Part shown: positions 16,637-25,848 of the stretch, piece after piece
Layout of the letters: each line of letters begins with the position of its first letter
How positions within the stretch are numbered: position 1 is the stretch's first letter
DNA from: a bacterium
GTDB taxonomy: Bacteria; SAR324; XYD2-FULL-50-16
Direction of reading: 5' to 3'
DNA: 60,792 nucleotides
Assembly: GCA_018829445.1 (NCBI GenBank)
Contig: JAHJTV010000032.1
Coordinates: 1-60,792, forward strand
Made by a program: the position numbers and the translations under genes
The notes under the pieces: generated by a model
The model's database searches: none
Told to the model about the DNA's origin: nothing
What the model saw: only the letters and a program-made list of their open reading frames with translations

Positions 16637-18409
16637 TTAATCGCTGTCTCGGGTGACAACTGTCAGTTTCACTCCGGAAGGCATTGATATTGTCCAGGTT
16701 CCCGAGTTTGTCATTTCTGATCCAACCTTGAAGTAGCGGTTTGATGTTTTATACATTGAGGAGACTGCAAAGCTGGAAGATTCGGTAATGGCTGGCAAGG
16801 GCGAATAATAGTACAGATTGATGGACCCCAGCTCGTAAGTCACGGAATCAAGGGTGGATACAAATGAGTTCCCGGAATTATACTGATAACCGGATGATGC
16901 AGTTGTATCACCGGAAAGCAGCACAGCGACGCCCCAACGTTTCAGGAGATCCGCGAAAGACAGATCATGTCCCATATCCGACAGAGCCCGGGTAACGGCG
17001 GTTTCATCGGTATAACTGTTTTGTATGATTTTTTGAAACAAACCAGCTCCACCGTAATTCCTGGCGATATAGGCACCGAAGGCATAGCTGGTGGCATAGC
17101 TGTAATAAACTGCACTTCCCGAATACCAGTCGATCAATCCGTAGTAGTTGATGCTGTTGAACCAGGGCAACCTTCCCGAGCTATTCCCCGATGATCCGGC
17201 TGAGTATGTATCATAGGCGGTACCCCTGGGGCCGTTGGCCATTATCTTGTCTGCAACCAGATCTTCTGTAACCAGGGAACACATTTCGTTTAACCAGGTT
17301 TCACTCGAGCTACCGGCTCGGATCATTGTTTTCTGGTAAAAATGGATCATATGTTGAAACTCGTGAGCCAGTGTGGCTACCATTTCAGCAGGCATTTCAT
17401 CCGTTATATCCCAGGTCGAATCACCTGCACCGGACTGGTCGAGAATGTCCTGTGGATTGGCAGCCATCACCGAATCGATATAGAACATCAGGCGTTCATT
17501 GGAGATATTGGTGTAATTGGTGGTATCGGAGCTGTCCCTAATAGCGTTATCCTTTGGCCAGAAAAAACCAAGCACTCCACCGTCATCTGAGTTATCGGCA
17601 TCAATATCATAGAAAAGGATGTCTATTTCCCCTGCTGCCGAGGCACTGATGTAAGCACTGTTGCTGTGTGTCCCCCAGGGAGCACCAAAAATATTGGTCA
17701 CCCACTCGTAGATATCATTATCACTGCCTGATTTGAGAAATTTTTCTCCGAAGGCGTTTAATTTATCGGAAGTCATACAAAACTTTTTCGAGCAAGAATC
17801 CCAGGCATTATCTGCAACCCAGAGGTTCAGTACCACATCGGTGGAAACATCGATTATTTTCCGCAGGGTCGCGGTTACAGAAACCTGTGTGTTGCGATTA
17901 AAGTCCCAATCAAGAAAGCTTTGCGAAGAGCCAAGGGTAGCACTTTGTCGATCGGTCTGAATCAGTTGTGATACTCTCTGTCCTGACTCTTCGCCCAGCG
18001 TAATCAGCGGTAAATCCAATTGAATCAGTTCCGGTCGATCTCTTAACCTGGTTTTTGCCTCGACGGAAAAACCGGATGCCTGCCCGATGGGAAAATCCTT
18101 GGAAAAGGTTGATGTTTGCGGGCTTTGGTTAGTTGTCTGATTACCGATTACGGAAATGGTGCTATTGGAATTGGAGGAACCGGCGTTGGTGAAAACAAAG
18201 AAGACATCCTTTGGGGAGGAACCCAGATTGTGGGTGTACCGCAAGACAGTATCACCGCCATCATATTTCACAAAGTATACCTCTCCCGTCCCTTCTTCCT
18301 CAAGGGTGACTGTTGAGACGGTCTTATCGCTTTCGGAACAGGATGAGATCAGGATGGAATACAGGATCAAACCAATAACCCCGACTCTTAAAAACAGACG
18401 GATTTTCAA
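16637..18409 (-). CDS. M30 (hyicolysin)-like zinc metalloprotease lipoprotein
   Basis: The 590-residue protein starts at a TTG selected by GGAGG (18417-18421) with a 7-base spacer; an upstream start at 18463 has none and would bury the signal peptide. The signal peptide ends in a lipobox LISSC. The zinc site is LAHEFQHMIHF (His349, Glu350, His353), followed by SSETWLNEMCSLVTEDL, which supplies the likely downstream ligand. This arrangement is characteristic of peptidase family M30. The N-terminal 200 residues look like beta-rich accessory domains. It sits upstream of the subtilase on the same strand and may share its role in extracellular protein breakdown. Family assignment is by motif. Confidence 0.8.
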   Translation of the reverse strand: MKIRLFLRVGVIGLILYSILISSCSESDKTVSTVTLEEEGTGEVYFVKYDGGDTVLRYTHNLGSSPKDVFFVFTNAGSSNSNSTISVIGNQTTNQSPQTSTFSKDFPIGQASGFSVEAKTRLRDRPELIQLDLPLITLGEESGQRVSQLIQTDRQSATLGSSQSFLDWDFNRNTQVSVTATLRKIIDVSTDVVLNLWVADNAWDSCSKKFCMTSDKLNAFGEKFLKSGSDNDIYEWVTNIFGAPWGTHSNSAYISASAAGEIDILFYDIDADNSDDGGVLGFFWPKDNAIRDSSDTTNYTNISNERLMFYIDSVMAANPQDILDQSGAGDSTWDITDEMPAEMVATLAHEFQHMIHFYQKTMIRAGSSSETWLNEMCSLVTEDLVADKIMANGPRGTAYDTYSAGSSGNSSGRLPWFNSINYYGLIDWYSGSAVYYSYATSYAFGAYIARNYGGAGLFQKIIQNSYTDETAVTRALSDMGHDLSFADLLKRWGVAVLLSGDTTASSGYQYNSGNSFVSTLDSVTYELGSINLYYYSPLPAITESSSFAVSSMYKTSNRYFKVGSEMTNSGTWTISMPSGVKLTVVTRDSD

Positions 18410-18667
18410 TTCAAAACCTCCAGAATGAACTGACCTGTTAGTATGGTGTAGGGGATTGCCCATTGTTCAATGGCTTTTATGTTTTCTCAGTATAGACCAA
18501 AACTAAAATTGAGGAAATAACTATATTGATTTTCAAGTTTTGAGCCATTCCCTGCCCCAGATAAACTGGACAATTGCCTTATCAGGATTTTTCTGCCAAA
18601 AAACCGTAGAAAAATTCTTATGGAATACTAAAAGTGGGGAGCATATCAGGGGATTTTTTGGACGATA

Positions 18668-19363
18668 CTATCGTTTATAATATCGACCGCCGAAAATAGC
18701 GCTACCGATTCGCACATAGGTTGCTCCTTCCCTGAGAGCCAGTTCAAAATCGTCGGACATCCCGGTGGAAAGTTCGACCATTTGGTGCTGAAGGTACAGG
18801 CGCTGGGCTTCTTTCCCGATGATTTCATGGAGCTTGCGGAAAACCTCCCGGGTTTCGGATTCCGATGCCCCGGGATCTCCCATGGTCATTAATCCGGTAA
18901 GCCTGAGGTTTTCGCAGGTCAAAATATAATCTTCCAGTTTTCGGAGGTCATCTATCTCCGTAATCCCGGATTTGGTGTCTTCATCCGTTAGGTTCATCTG
19001 GATCAGAATGTCCAGTGTTTTACCTGCGGCTTTGCATCTTCTGTTGAGCTCTTCCGCTACATCTGCCCTGTGAATGGTGTGGATGGTGGTGAAGATGGCG
19101 GGGCAATATTTGGCTTTGTTTTTCTGCAGAGGACCGATCAAGTGCCAATCCAGTTCAGCAGGCAATTGAGGAGCTTTGTCCCTGGCTTCCTGCACCTTGT
19201 TTTCTCCAAACCGTCTTTGACCAGCATTAAAAGCTTCCAGAATCATCTCCACCGGTTTGGTCTTGGAGACAGCGAGCAGTTTTACGTTGTCCCGATTATC
19301 AGACGCTTTTTTAATCCGATAGAGAATCTCCTCAAGGTTTTCTTTAATGCTGATATTGTCCAT
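18668..19363 (-). CDS. yggS: PLP homeostasis protein, YggS/PLPBP family
   Basis: The 231-residue protein matches the PLP-binding YggS family: LLAVSKTKP with the PLP lysine, RRFGENKVQEA, WHLIGPLQKNK, LMTMG, STGMSDDFELALREGATYVRIGSAIFG. It binds pyridoxal phosphate without catalysing a reaction and balances B6 vitamers and amino acids. The ATG at 19363 is preferred: a longer frame from 19411 would overlap the end of fabF by 29 bp and adds a non-conserved tail. It is the last gene of the scpA-to-fabF run. The C-terminal GGRYYKR is slightly longer than usual. Confidence 0.95.
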   Translation of the reverse strand: MDNISIKENLEEILYRIKKASDNRDNVKLLAVSKTKPVEMILEAFNAGQRRFGENKVQEARDKAPQLPAELDWHLIGPLQKNKAKYCPAIFTTIHTIHRADVAEELNRRCKAAGKTLDILIQMNLTDEDTKSGITEIDDLRKLEDYILTCENLRLTGLMTMGDPGASESETREVFRKLHEIIGKEAQRLYLQHQMVELSTGMSDDFELALREGATYVRIGSAIFGGRYYKR

Positions 19364-19382
19364 TGCCAGGCTAATATTTGGG

Positions 19383-20615
19383 TCAGATTTTCTGGAAAAC
19401 CAGGGTGGCATTAGTACCGCCGAATCCGAATGAATTGTTCAATGAAACGTTGATCTCCCGTTTTTTAGTAAAATTAGGAGTAATGTCAAGATCACATTCG
19501 GGGTCAAGCTGATCGATATTGATAGTCGGTGGCACCATACCGTTGAGCATGGCCATTATCGTTATCACGGATTCCAGTCCGCCTGCTCCGCCGAGCAGAT
19601 GACCGTGCATCGATTTGGTGGAACTGACCGAAACCCTCTGAGCCGCTTTATCGCCCAAGGCTTTTTTAATGGCGTTGAGCTCATTGATATCGCCCGAAGG
19701 GGTGGCGGTGCCGTGGGCGTTGATGTAGTCGACCTCTTCCCCCGAGATGCAGGCATCTTTCAGGGCTTTTTGAATGGCCAGGGTGGGTCCTTCAACGGAA
19801 GGTTTTGTTATGTGAAAGGCATCCGAGCTTACGCCATAGCCGGTGATTTCAACCAGCATATTAGCGCCCCTTGACCGTGCAAACTCCATCTCTTCCAGGA
19901 TGAGAACCCCACATCCTTCGCTGAGAACAAAGCCGTCACGATCGGTATCATAGGGTCTGGAAGCTCTTTCCGGTTCATCATTACGACGGGAAAGCGCTTT
20001 CATTGATCCGAATCCTGCAATCGCCAGGGAGGTGATAGCAGATTCTGATCCCCCGGCTATCATCACCTTGGCATCGCCTCTTTCAATTATGCGGGCGGCA
20101 TCGCCGATGGAGTGATTGGCAGAGGAGCAGGCCGAGGTAGTGGTAGCACTGTATCCTTTTGCTCCGTAAAGAATGGAAAGATAACCGGAAGCCATGTTAC
20201 TAATGCTCATCGGGATAAAAAAGGGCGAGATTTTGGAGGGGCCCCTTTCCTCCACGATCAAACTACTGCGTTGAATCTCAGGCAACCCACCGATTCCCAC
20301 ACCAATACAAACCCCTACATCGGGACCAAGTTCCTCGGTGATCTCCAGGTTGGAGTGGTTCAAAGCCTCCTGGCATGCAGCAATGGCATATTGGATGAAC
20401 ATATCCATTTTTTTAATCTCTTTCTTATGGATATAATCCAAAGGTTCGAAGTTTTTCACTTCGCCGGCAATCTGGGTAGGAAATCCGGAAGCATCAAACC
20501 GCGTGATAGTTGAAATACCACTTCTGCCCTGGGAAATGCTTTCCCAGGTGGTTTTTACGTCATTTCCCAATGGATTGATCGTCCCAATACCGGTCACAAC
20601 GACGCGTTTTTTCAT
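19383..20615 (-). CDS. fabF: 3-oxoacyl-[acyl-carrier-protein] synthase II
   Basis: The 410-residue protein is a full-length condensing enzyme elongating fatty acids in the cytoplasm. The catalytic triad is visible: Cys in TTSACSSANHSIG, His in NAHGTATPSGD and His in SMHGHLLGGAGG. The ATG at 20615 (MKKRVVVTG) is the usual family start; TTG codons up to 20627 lack a ribosome-binding site. The active-site tail CSSANH is somewhat different from the common CASG(T/S)H, but all catalytic residues remain. It follows acpP by about 77 bp, the usual order. Confidence 0.97.
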   Translation of the reverse strand: MKKRVVVTGIGTINPLGNDVKTTWESISQGRSGISTITRFDASGFPTQIAGEVKNFEPLDYIHKKEIKKMDMFIQYAIAACQEALNHSNLEITEELGPDVGVCIGVGIGGLPEIQRSSLIVEERGPSKISPFFIPMSISNMASGYLSILYGAKGYSATTTSACSSANHSIGDAARIIERGDAKVMIAGGSESAITSLAIAGFGSMKALSRRNDEPERASRPYDTDRDGFVLSEGCGVLILEEMEFARSRGANMLVEITGYGVSSDAFHITKPSVEGPTLAIQKALKDACISGEEVDYINAHGTATPSGDINELNAIKKALGDKAAQRVSVSSTKSMHGHLLGGAGGLESVITIMAMLNGMVPPTINIDQLDPECDLDITPNFTKKREINVSLNNSFGFGGTNATLVFQKI

Positions 20616-20692
20616 TCCCAATACCAATTATTCAGGTTAATAACCCAATTAAAACCTTTCTGCCCGGTTATTAAGCGAAAAGGTTTTAAAGG

Positions 20693-20941
20693 TTAGCCCA
20701 AGGCTGCAGTAATGTGATCGATCGCTTCTTTGACAGTTGTGATTTTTTCGGCTTCTTCATCGGGGATTTCCAGGTCGAATTCCTCTTCAAACGCCATAAC
20801 CAATTCAACGGTATCCAGAGAATCAGCGCCCAGATCATCGATAAAATTAGATTCCTCTTTGACTTCCGCTTCTTCTATTCCAAGTTGCTCTACGATAATG
20901 GCGATAACTTTAGTTTTAGTTTCATTGCGATCAACACTCAT
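20693..20941 (-). CDS. acpP: Acyl carrier protein
   Basis: The 82-residue acidic protein is of normal size. The phosphopantetheine attachment serine lies in [24 protein letters not shown] ribosome-binding site stands 6-7 bases before the ATG. Its place between fabG and fabF is the standard fatty-acid operon order. It carries growing acyl chains as thioesters and also feeds PlsX, encoded upstream. Confidence 0.98.
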   Translation of the reverse strand: MSVDRNETKTKVIAIIVEQLGIEEAEVKEESNFIDDLGADSLDTVELVMAFEEEFDLEIPDEEAEKITTVKEAIDHITAALG

Positions 20942-21201
20942 TGTAATTCTCCAAATTGATATTGAATTGTTTCAGATATGACAAAAAGACCCGGTTTTCA
21001 GGTATAGGTGCCAATCGCAAAACCGACACAGAGATGCTCTTTACCAGAAATACCGTTGCTCTTTCTGCTTCCATCCATTGAAAACAATTATTAGATTGCC
21101 GTTTTTCCCAGTCGCAGATCTTGATAACGCTTCAAGTGATCGTTATCAAGATCAACAGCCGGTAATCAACTGCAAGATTTCCCTTGACTCCCTTTCAAGT
21201 T

Positions 21202-21942
21202 TTAGATCATACCACCATTTACGTGCAAAGTTGTACCGGTAATATAATCTGCTAGCGATGAAGCCAGAAACAGCGCCGAATTGGCAATGTCTTCCGGCTT
21301 TCCCATTCGATGCATCGGAATCGTGTTTAACATGGCTTGCTGTTGCTGCTCCGTCAGATTGTCAGTCATATCTGATTGGATATACCCCGGGGCAATGGCA
21401 TTGACTGTAATGTTTCTGGAAGCCACTTCCTTGGCCAGGGATTTGGTGAATCCTATGATTCCGGCTTTTGCCGAAGCATAATTAACCTGTCCCGGGTTAC
21501 CGGTAATTGCGACAACAGAACTCATATTGATTATGCGCCCGTACTTGTTCTTCATCATGGGGCGCATGACAGCCTTGCTCATATTAAACAAGCTGGAAAG
21601 GTTAACATTTAAAACCCTGTCCCAGCTTTCCTTTTTCATTCGTACGATAAGATTATCGTCTGTGATGCCGGCATTGTTCACCAGAATGTCGATTTTACCA
21701 TGTTGTTTAATAACCTCTCTGACAACGGATTCACATTGGTCCGCATCTCCCACGTCAGCCTGGTAAAAATCGCATACGGCGCCCGTTAAGCGGATCTCGT
21801 CCACCAACTTCCGGGCTGTTTCCGGATTCCTGGCGACAAAACAGACAATTGCGCCGGATTTGGCAAAGGCTTGAACAATACTTCTGCCAATCCCTTTTGA
21901 ACCACCTGTAATTAGGGCCACTTTGTTTTGAAGATCGATCAT
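21202..21942 (-). CDS. fabG: 3-oxoacyl-[acyl-carrier-protein] reductase
   Basis: The 246-residue short-chain dehydrogenase has the NADPH-binding TGGSKGIGRSI near the N-terminus, the NNAG motif, catalytic Ser and YASAK (Tyr/Lys), and the C-terminal YITGTTLHVNGGMI of FabG. It reduces 3-oxoacyl-ACP in fatty-acid elongation. It lies between plsX and acpP. The usual fabD (and fabH) that should stand between plsX and fabG are missing; a 449-bp gap is there in their place. Confidence 0.96.
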   Translation of the reverse strand: MIDLQNKVALITGGSKGIGRSIVQAFAKSGAIVCFVARNPETARKLVDEIRLTGAVCDFYQADVGDADQCESVVREVIKQHGKIDILVNNAGITDDNLIVRMKKESWDRVLNVNLSSLFNMSKAVMRPMMKNKYGRIINMSSVVAITGNPGQVNYASAKAGIIGFTKSLAKEVASRNITVNAIAPGYIQSDMTDNLTEQQQQAMLNTIPMHRMGKPEDIANSALFLASSLADYITGTTLHVNGGMI

Positions 21943-22391
21943 CTGGTGTGTCTGTGGTAATATTGATACAGTTTGGTTGCCGGTTCAGTCCGTCAATTCT
22001 CTGTTTGGATTAATAAGTCCGAGCAATATCCGAGTTTATAACTACTATTTAAAATATTTGCAAGAGTGTTTCTGACAGGTTGAATCAATAAAAAACCATT
22101 CTGTTTTCCCCTGTTAAGGGAAGGTAAAACAGGTATCCGTTTGTAATATTGATGTTGTCATACCCATAACCGAATAACAAGGTGTGGTATCCCTGACACA
22201 TTGAATTGGGTCTGACTTTGTCATGTATCAATTTAGCTGGTGAAAATTCTGCAAAGAAAAATAACTCATCAAATCAAGCAAATAAAAGTCAACTCTACAG
22301 GTACACGGCCATTGCAAGGCATTAGCTGTTGACGATTAGCCTTTAGCCGGAAAAAACAGCTTAAAAACAAGAAATGGCAAGCCTGACATGG
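21943..22391. other. Gene-free gap where fabH and fabD usually stand
   Basis: No credible reading frame and no malonyltransferase or KAS III motif (such as GHSLGE or the FabH CAAF context) is seen in any frame. The gap could hold a promoter for fabG-acpP-fabF or an uncharacterised RNA. I see no terminator with a T-run. Confidence 0.6.
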
Positions 22392-23405
22392 CTATGCAAT
22401 CTGTTTTAACATCGCTTCGTATTTCAGTATGCTTTCTTGAATTTTCTCGACCAGGTGAGTTTCATGAGACCACTGGGAAAACTTGATGGCAAATGCGATC
22501 GCCTGAGGATTGGATCTGCCGTGACAGATGATTGTGTTGCCCTTCAAACCGAGTAATGGAGCTCCGCCAAATTCGGCATAATTGGTTTGTTTCTTTAACC
22601 TCAGGAGAGAAAAGAGCATAAACAGGGCCCCTATCTTGGCAAGGAAAGAATGTTTTATTTCGCCTCGTACCAGATTGCTGACAAAATCTGCAGCCCCCTG
22701 AACCGATTTCAACAGGATGTTGCCGGCGAAACCATCGGAGACGACAACATCGACATCCCCATTAAAAAACGCTTGTCCTTCGACATTTCCGATAAAATTC
22801 AGAGAGCTTGCTTTTAGCAGTTGATAGGCCCTCTGGCTACGCTCATCTCCCTTTCCCTCTTCTGAGCCAATATTCAGTAAGCCAATCCTTGGATTCTTTT
22901 TGAGATGAATCTCCTGCATATACAGAGATCCAAGGAGGGCAAATTGCAGCATGGTTTCGGCGGAACAGTCGGTATTCGCACCGGCGTCGACCAGTAAAAC
23001 TTTTTCCTTTTTTGATGGCAGAAGTGCACTGATACAGGGGCGATTTATTCCGGGAACGGTTTTCAGAATATAATGACCAATGGCCAGCATGGCGCCGGAG
23101 TTTCCGGCGCTGACGACGCCATCGACCTGGTTTGTTTTGTGCAGCTTAAAACAGAGATGCATGGATGATTCTTTTTTCCGCCTAAGTGCCGTGACAACAT
23201 GGTCTTCCATTTCGATCATCTCTTTTGCATGAATAACCTCGACTTTATTAGGATTAAAGCGATACTTATCCAATTCACGCATAATTTTATCCTCATCACC
23301 AACCAGAATGATGCTGATATTCTTCTCTTTGACTGCTTTTATTGCACCTGCGACTGGATTGTGGGGATAAAAATCTCCACCCATAGCATCTACGGCAATT
23401 GGCAT
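22392..23405 (-). CDS. plsX: Phosphate acyltransferase
   Basis: The 337-residue protein matches PlsX throughout: N-terminal PIAVDAMGGDFYP, central GVVSAGNSGAMLAIG, LLVDAGANTDCSAE, DVVVSDGFAGNILLKS and C-terminal FGGAPLLGLKGNTIICHGRS. PlsX converts acyl-ACP to acyl-phosphate for phospholipid synthesis and acts as a peripheral membrane protein. It follows rpmF by 47 bp, the near-universal rpmF-plsX order. Confidence 0.97.
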   Translation of the reverse strand: MPIAVDAMGGDFYPHNPVAGAIKAVKEKNISIILVGDEDKIMRELDKYRFNPNKVEVIHAKEMIEMEDHVVTALRRKKESSMHLCFKLHKTNQVDGVVSAGNSGAMLAIGHYILKTVPGINRPCISALLPSKKEKVLLVDAGANTDCSAETMLQFALLGSLYMQEIHLKKNPRIGLLNIGSEEGKGDERSQRAYQLLKASSLNFIGNVEGQAFFNGDVDVVVSDGFAGNILLKSVQGAADFVSNLVRGEIKHSFLAKIGALFMLFSLLRLKKQTNYAEFGGAPLLGLKGNTIICHGRSNPQAIAFAIKFSQWSHETHLVEKIQESILKYEAMLKQIA

Positions 23406-23452
23406 GATCGACTCGAAATGGGGGCAGAATTATCCAAATATAGCAACCCGGA

Positions 23453-23632
23453 TTACTCTTCAACCTCAATAATCTGTTGCCCGTGAAAATGACCGCATTT
23501 GGGACAAACATTATGAGGTAGTATTAATTCCTGGCAATTTGAACAGGTTGTCAGGTTAGGTCGTGTCAGCTTTATATGTGTTCTTCCTTTTCTGGAAACA
23601 CTTTTGGATGTTTTTCTTTTTGGTACGGCCAC
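23453..23632 (-). CDS. rpmF: Large ribosomal subunit protein bL32
   Basis: This 59-residue gene is easily overlooked because it is short and starts with GTG. Translation gives AVPKRKTSKSVSRKGRTH at the N-terminus, then TCSNC and CPKCGHFHG, the four zinc-binding cysteines of the C+ form, ending IIEVEE. GGAG at 23638-23641 lies 5 bases before the GTG at 23632. It sits between yceD and plsX, its normal place. It is a structural protein of the 50S subunit near the exit tunnel. Confidence 0.96.
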   Translation of the reverse strand: MAVPKRKTSKSVSRKGRTHIKLTRPNLTTCSNCQELILPHNVCPKCGHFHGQQIIEVEE

Positions 23633-23696
23633 GGTTGCTCCAAAGACTTAAAAGGTTTTTGATTACAGCACTATTTAATTGGTAAAGTCATGAACA

Positions 23697-24227
23697 TCAG
23701 TCCGGTTTTAAATCTTTTAAGACTGCGAAGGGGCTGGAGCTTGATTCATCCAGACAGTTACAGTTAGACTCGTTGCGGTTTGTCCCGCAAACGGAGCAGA
23801 GTCCTTTGCAGTCTTCAGAACACGTCACAGCCAAAGGAAGATCCAGTATCAGCTGATCTTCAAAGTAGGTGATCAGGTCGATCTCTTCACCTTGATAGCA
23901 ATCCGTCTCAAAAGAGTTCAGTGATAGTTCCAGATCTCCTTCAGGGATTTTCTGATCGTTCTCGGATATAAGTCCTATGAGAAAGCTTTCATCCAGTTCC
24001 GTTGAAACAGGAACCAGACAAAGATCGCAAAATGTTTTAATGCGAACGCGATAAGTCCCCTTCAGCTCAATGAATTCCTGCTTTTTGGTAAGGGTCGCCA
24101 CACATTCCATTGTCTGGAATTGATAGCGCTCTTCCAGCTTTTGCAGATTCTCCCGGGTAAACTGGAACTCAAAATGCGTAGGACTTTCATCAATATTGAA
24201 AAGCTTAACTTTCATGACTTTAAACAT
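23697..24227 (-). CDS. yceD: YceD/DUF177 family protein, 23S rRNA accumulation factor
   Basis: The 176-residue protein has the DUF177 hallmarks: CDLCLVPV in the middle and, near the end, CSEDCKGLCSVCGTNRNESNCNC, a zinc-type cysteine cluster. Members are co-transcribed with rpmF, as here, and the plant and E. coli members affect 23S rRNA accumulation. A second in-frame ATG four codons on (MKVKLF) could be the real start; neither has a good ribosome-binding site. Confidence 0.92.
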   Translation of the reverse strand: MFKVMKVKLFNIDESPTHFEFQFTRENLQKLEERYQFQTMECVATLTKKQEFIELKGTYRVRIKTFCDLCLVPVSTELDESFLIGLISENDQKIPEGDLELSLNSFETDCYQGEEIDLITYFEDQLILDLPLAVTCSEDCKGLCSVCGTNRNESNCNCLDESSSSPFAVLKDLKPD

Positions 24228-24321
24228 TAAAAATTATCGGAAGTAGAATAAACTGTCAACTGTTGGTTCGTGTAAAAACAGAAAACATAATAGATATCAT
24301 GTGCCTTGAGCTATAAAAAAA

Positions 24322-25122
24322 CTAAGACGCGTTAGGCATCTGATCACGATAACGAGGTATGTAGTCTCCTATATTAGGAGTTGGCTTGCAATGCATGGGT
24401 CCAAATTCTCGCATCTGGTGGATTTGAATCAGTAGCAGCTTTGCCAGTTCCAGAATTGCCATAAAGGCAATAATTATTTCGGATTTGGTAGGATTATTTG
24501 GACAAAGACTGGAAAAAAGCTGAATATTGCCCGGTTTGAAGATTTTTAATAATTCAAGGATCTTTTGCTCAATGGAGAACTCCTCCTTGGAAACCTCGTG
24601 AGGCTTACGATAAGAGCATTTTCGGAGGGTGTCGTGGTAAGCTTTGAGTAAAGCATAAATAGAAAGATCTTCCGACGGAAATTCCTTAACATCCTGATCT
24701 TTATCGAAAATTTCGGGTCGGGGGAAAACATCTCTTCCCAGAATCTCCCTCTGGTTCAACTCTTCGGCAATATCCTTATATTTCTGATATTCGATCAGCT
24801 TTTGTCTTAGTTGCTCTTCGGTGTCGAATTCATCTTCATGAAGATCCTCTTCATCCTGTTGACGAGGCAGTAAGGTCTTCGATTTGATCAAAATCAAGGT
24901 GGACGCAATGTCGAGGAATTCAATGGCAATATCCATATTAAATTCCTCCATCAGATCCAGGTATGCAAGGTAGGGTTCACAAATCTCTGCCAGGGGAATA
25001 TCACGGATATCCATTCTCTTTTTCCGGATTAAATCCAAGAGGAGATCAAGCGGGCCTTCGAAGACAGGGAGATGAATATTTAAAAGGTCAAATATTTCAA
25101 GTTGTTGATTATCCTTGTCCAT
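24322..25122 (-). CDS. scpA: Segregation and condensation protein A
   Basis: The 266-residue kleisin has the conserved N-terminal FEGPLDLLLDLIRKKRMDIRDIPLAEI, a central acidic linker, and a C-terminal winged-helix part (IIIAFMAILELAKLLLIQIHQ). ScpA bridges the SMC heads and the ScpB dimer in chromosome condensation. No scpB gene is in the window. It is the first gene of the minus-strand run leading to yggS. Confidence 0.95.
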   Translation of the reverse strand: MDKDNQQLEIFDLLNIHLPVFEGPLDLLLDLIRKKRMDIRDIPLAEICEPYLAYLDLMEEFNMDIAIEFLDIASTLILIKSKTLLPRQQDEEDLHEDEFDTEEQLRQKLIEYQKYKDIAEELNQREILGRDVFPRPEIFDKDQDVKEFPSEDLSIYALLKAYHDTLRKCSYRKPHEVSKEEFSIEQKILELLKIFKPGNIQLFSSLCPNNPTKSEIIIAFMAILELAKLLLIQIHQMREFGPMHCKPTPNIGDYIPRYRDQMPNAS

Positions 25123-25848
25123 ATGTTCCGGGCAGTGGGTTTCCTATAATTATTGATCGAAGTGGATTCAGCCTACTGGTTTTTCGAAAATGGTTCAAGG
25201 ATTATTTCTCTGAAAACCTTGCTGATGTTGAAGCAAAGGTCATTTTATGAGATTTTTCCTTTTTGGGAGAGAAAGAGTTAATATTGATCGGTTTTTGTTA
25301 TTTTGCGGTTTTGGCAAAAGTGAGAAAATGAGTCTTCTTTATAAGGTACAAACCTCAATTTAACCAACAAACGGATTTATCGAGCCCATAGATGCGCTTC
25401 TTTTAGAGCAGGAGTCTTAATTCGAAATTCGCAATATTGTATAACAATTACAATATTATTCGGATTATTTTCAGATGTTGTTAAGTTTACTTTTTTTTTC
25501 GAATCCTGTAAGCTTCTAAATTCCGGGTCAAGAAAAAGACTAAGACAGAACCAACCCATTGAAACCATAGTATAGTATCCTATCACTCATCTGTAGGATA
25601 GCCCCGGTCCATCTCATCTGCTTTTCGCAAGCAATATAAAACTTACGAGTGTCACAGCTTTTTTTGTCTGGCATTCTGCTGACAGATTGTAGCGTTGCGC
25701 GTATTGATTTTGCGAACACCCATATCTTCAAAATAGTTAATACATACAGTTACATGCGCTGCCTAATACTATTTTTTTAAACCATTCTATCCAATATTTA
25801 GGTGGAAAGAATGAACTGAAAAAGAAAGATTGTTTAATAAAAAATACC
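25123..25848. other. Gene-free stretch between scpA and gltB
   Basis: This divergent 726-bp region should hold promoters for scpA (minus) and gltB (plus). Two short minus-strand frames (25377-25586, 25540-25731) overlap each other and have no ribosome-binding site or domain. I see no sigma-54 box, riboswitch or tRNA. Confidence 0.55.
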
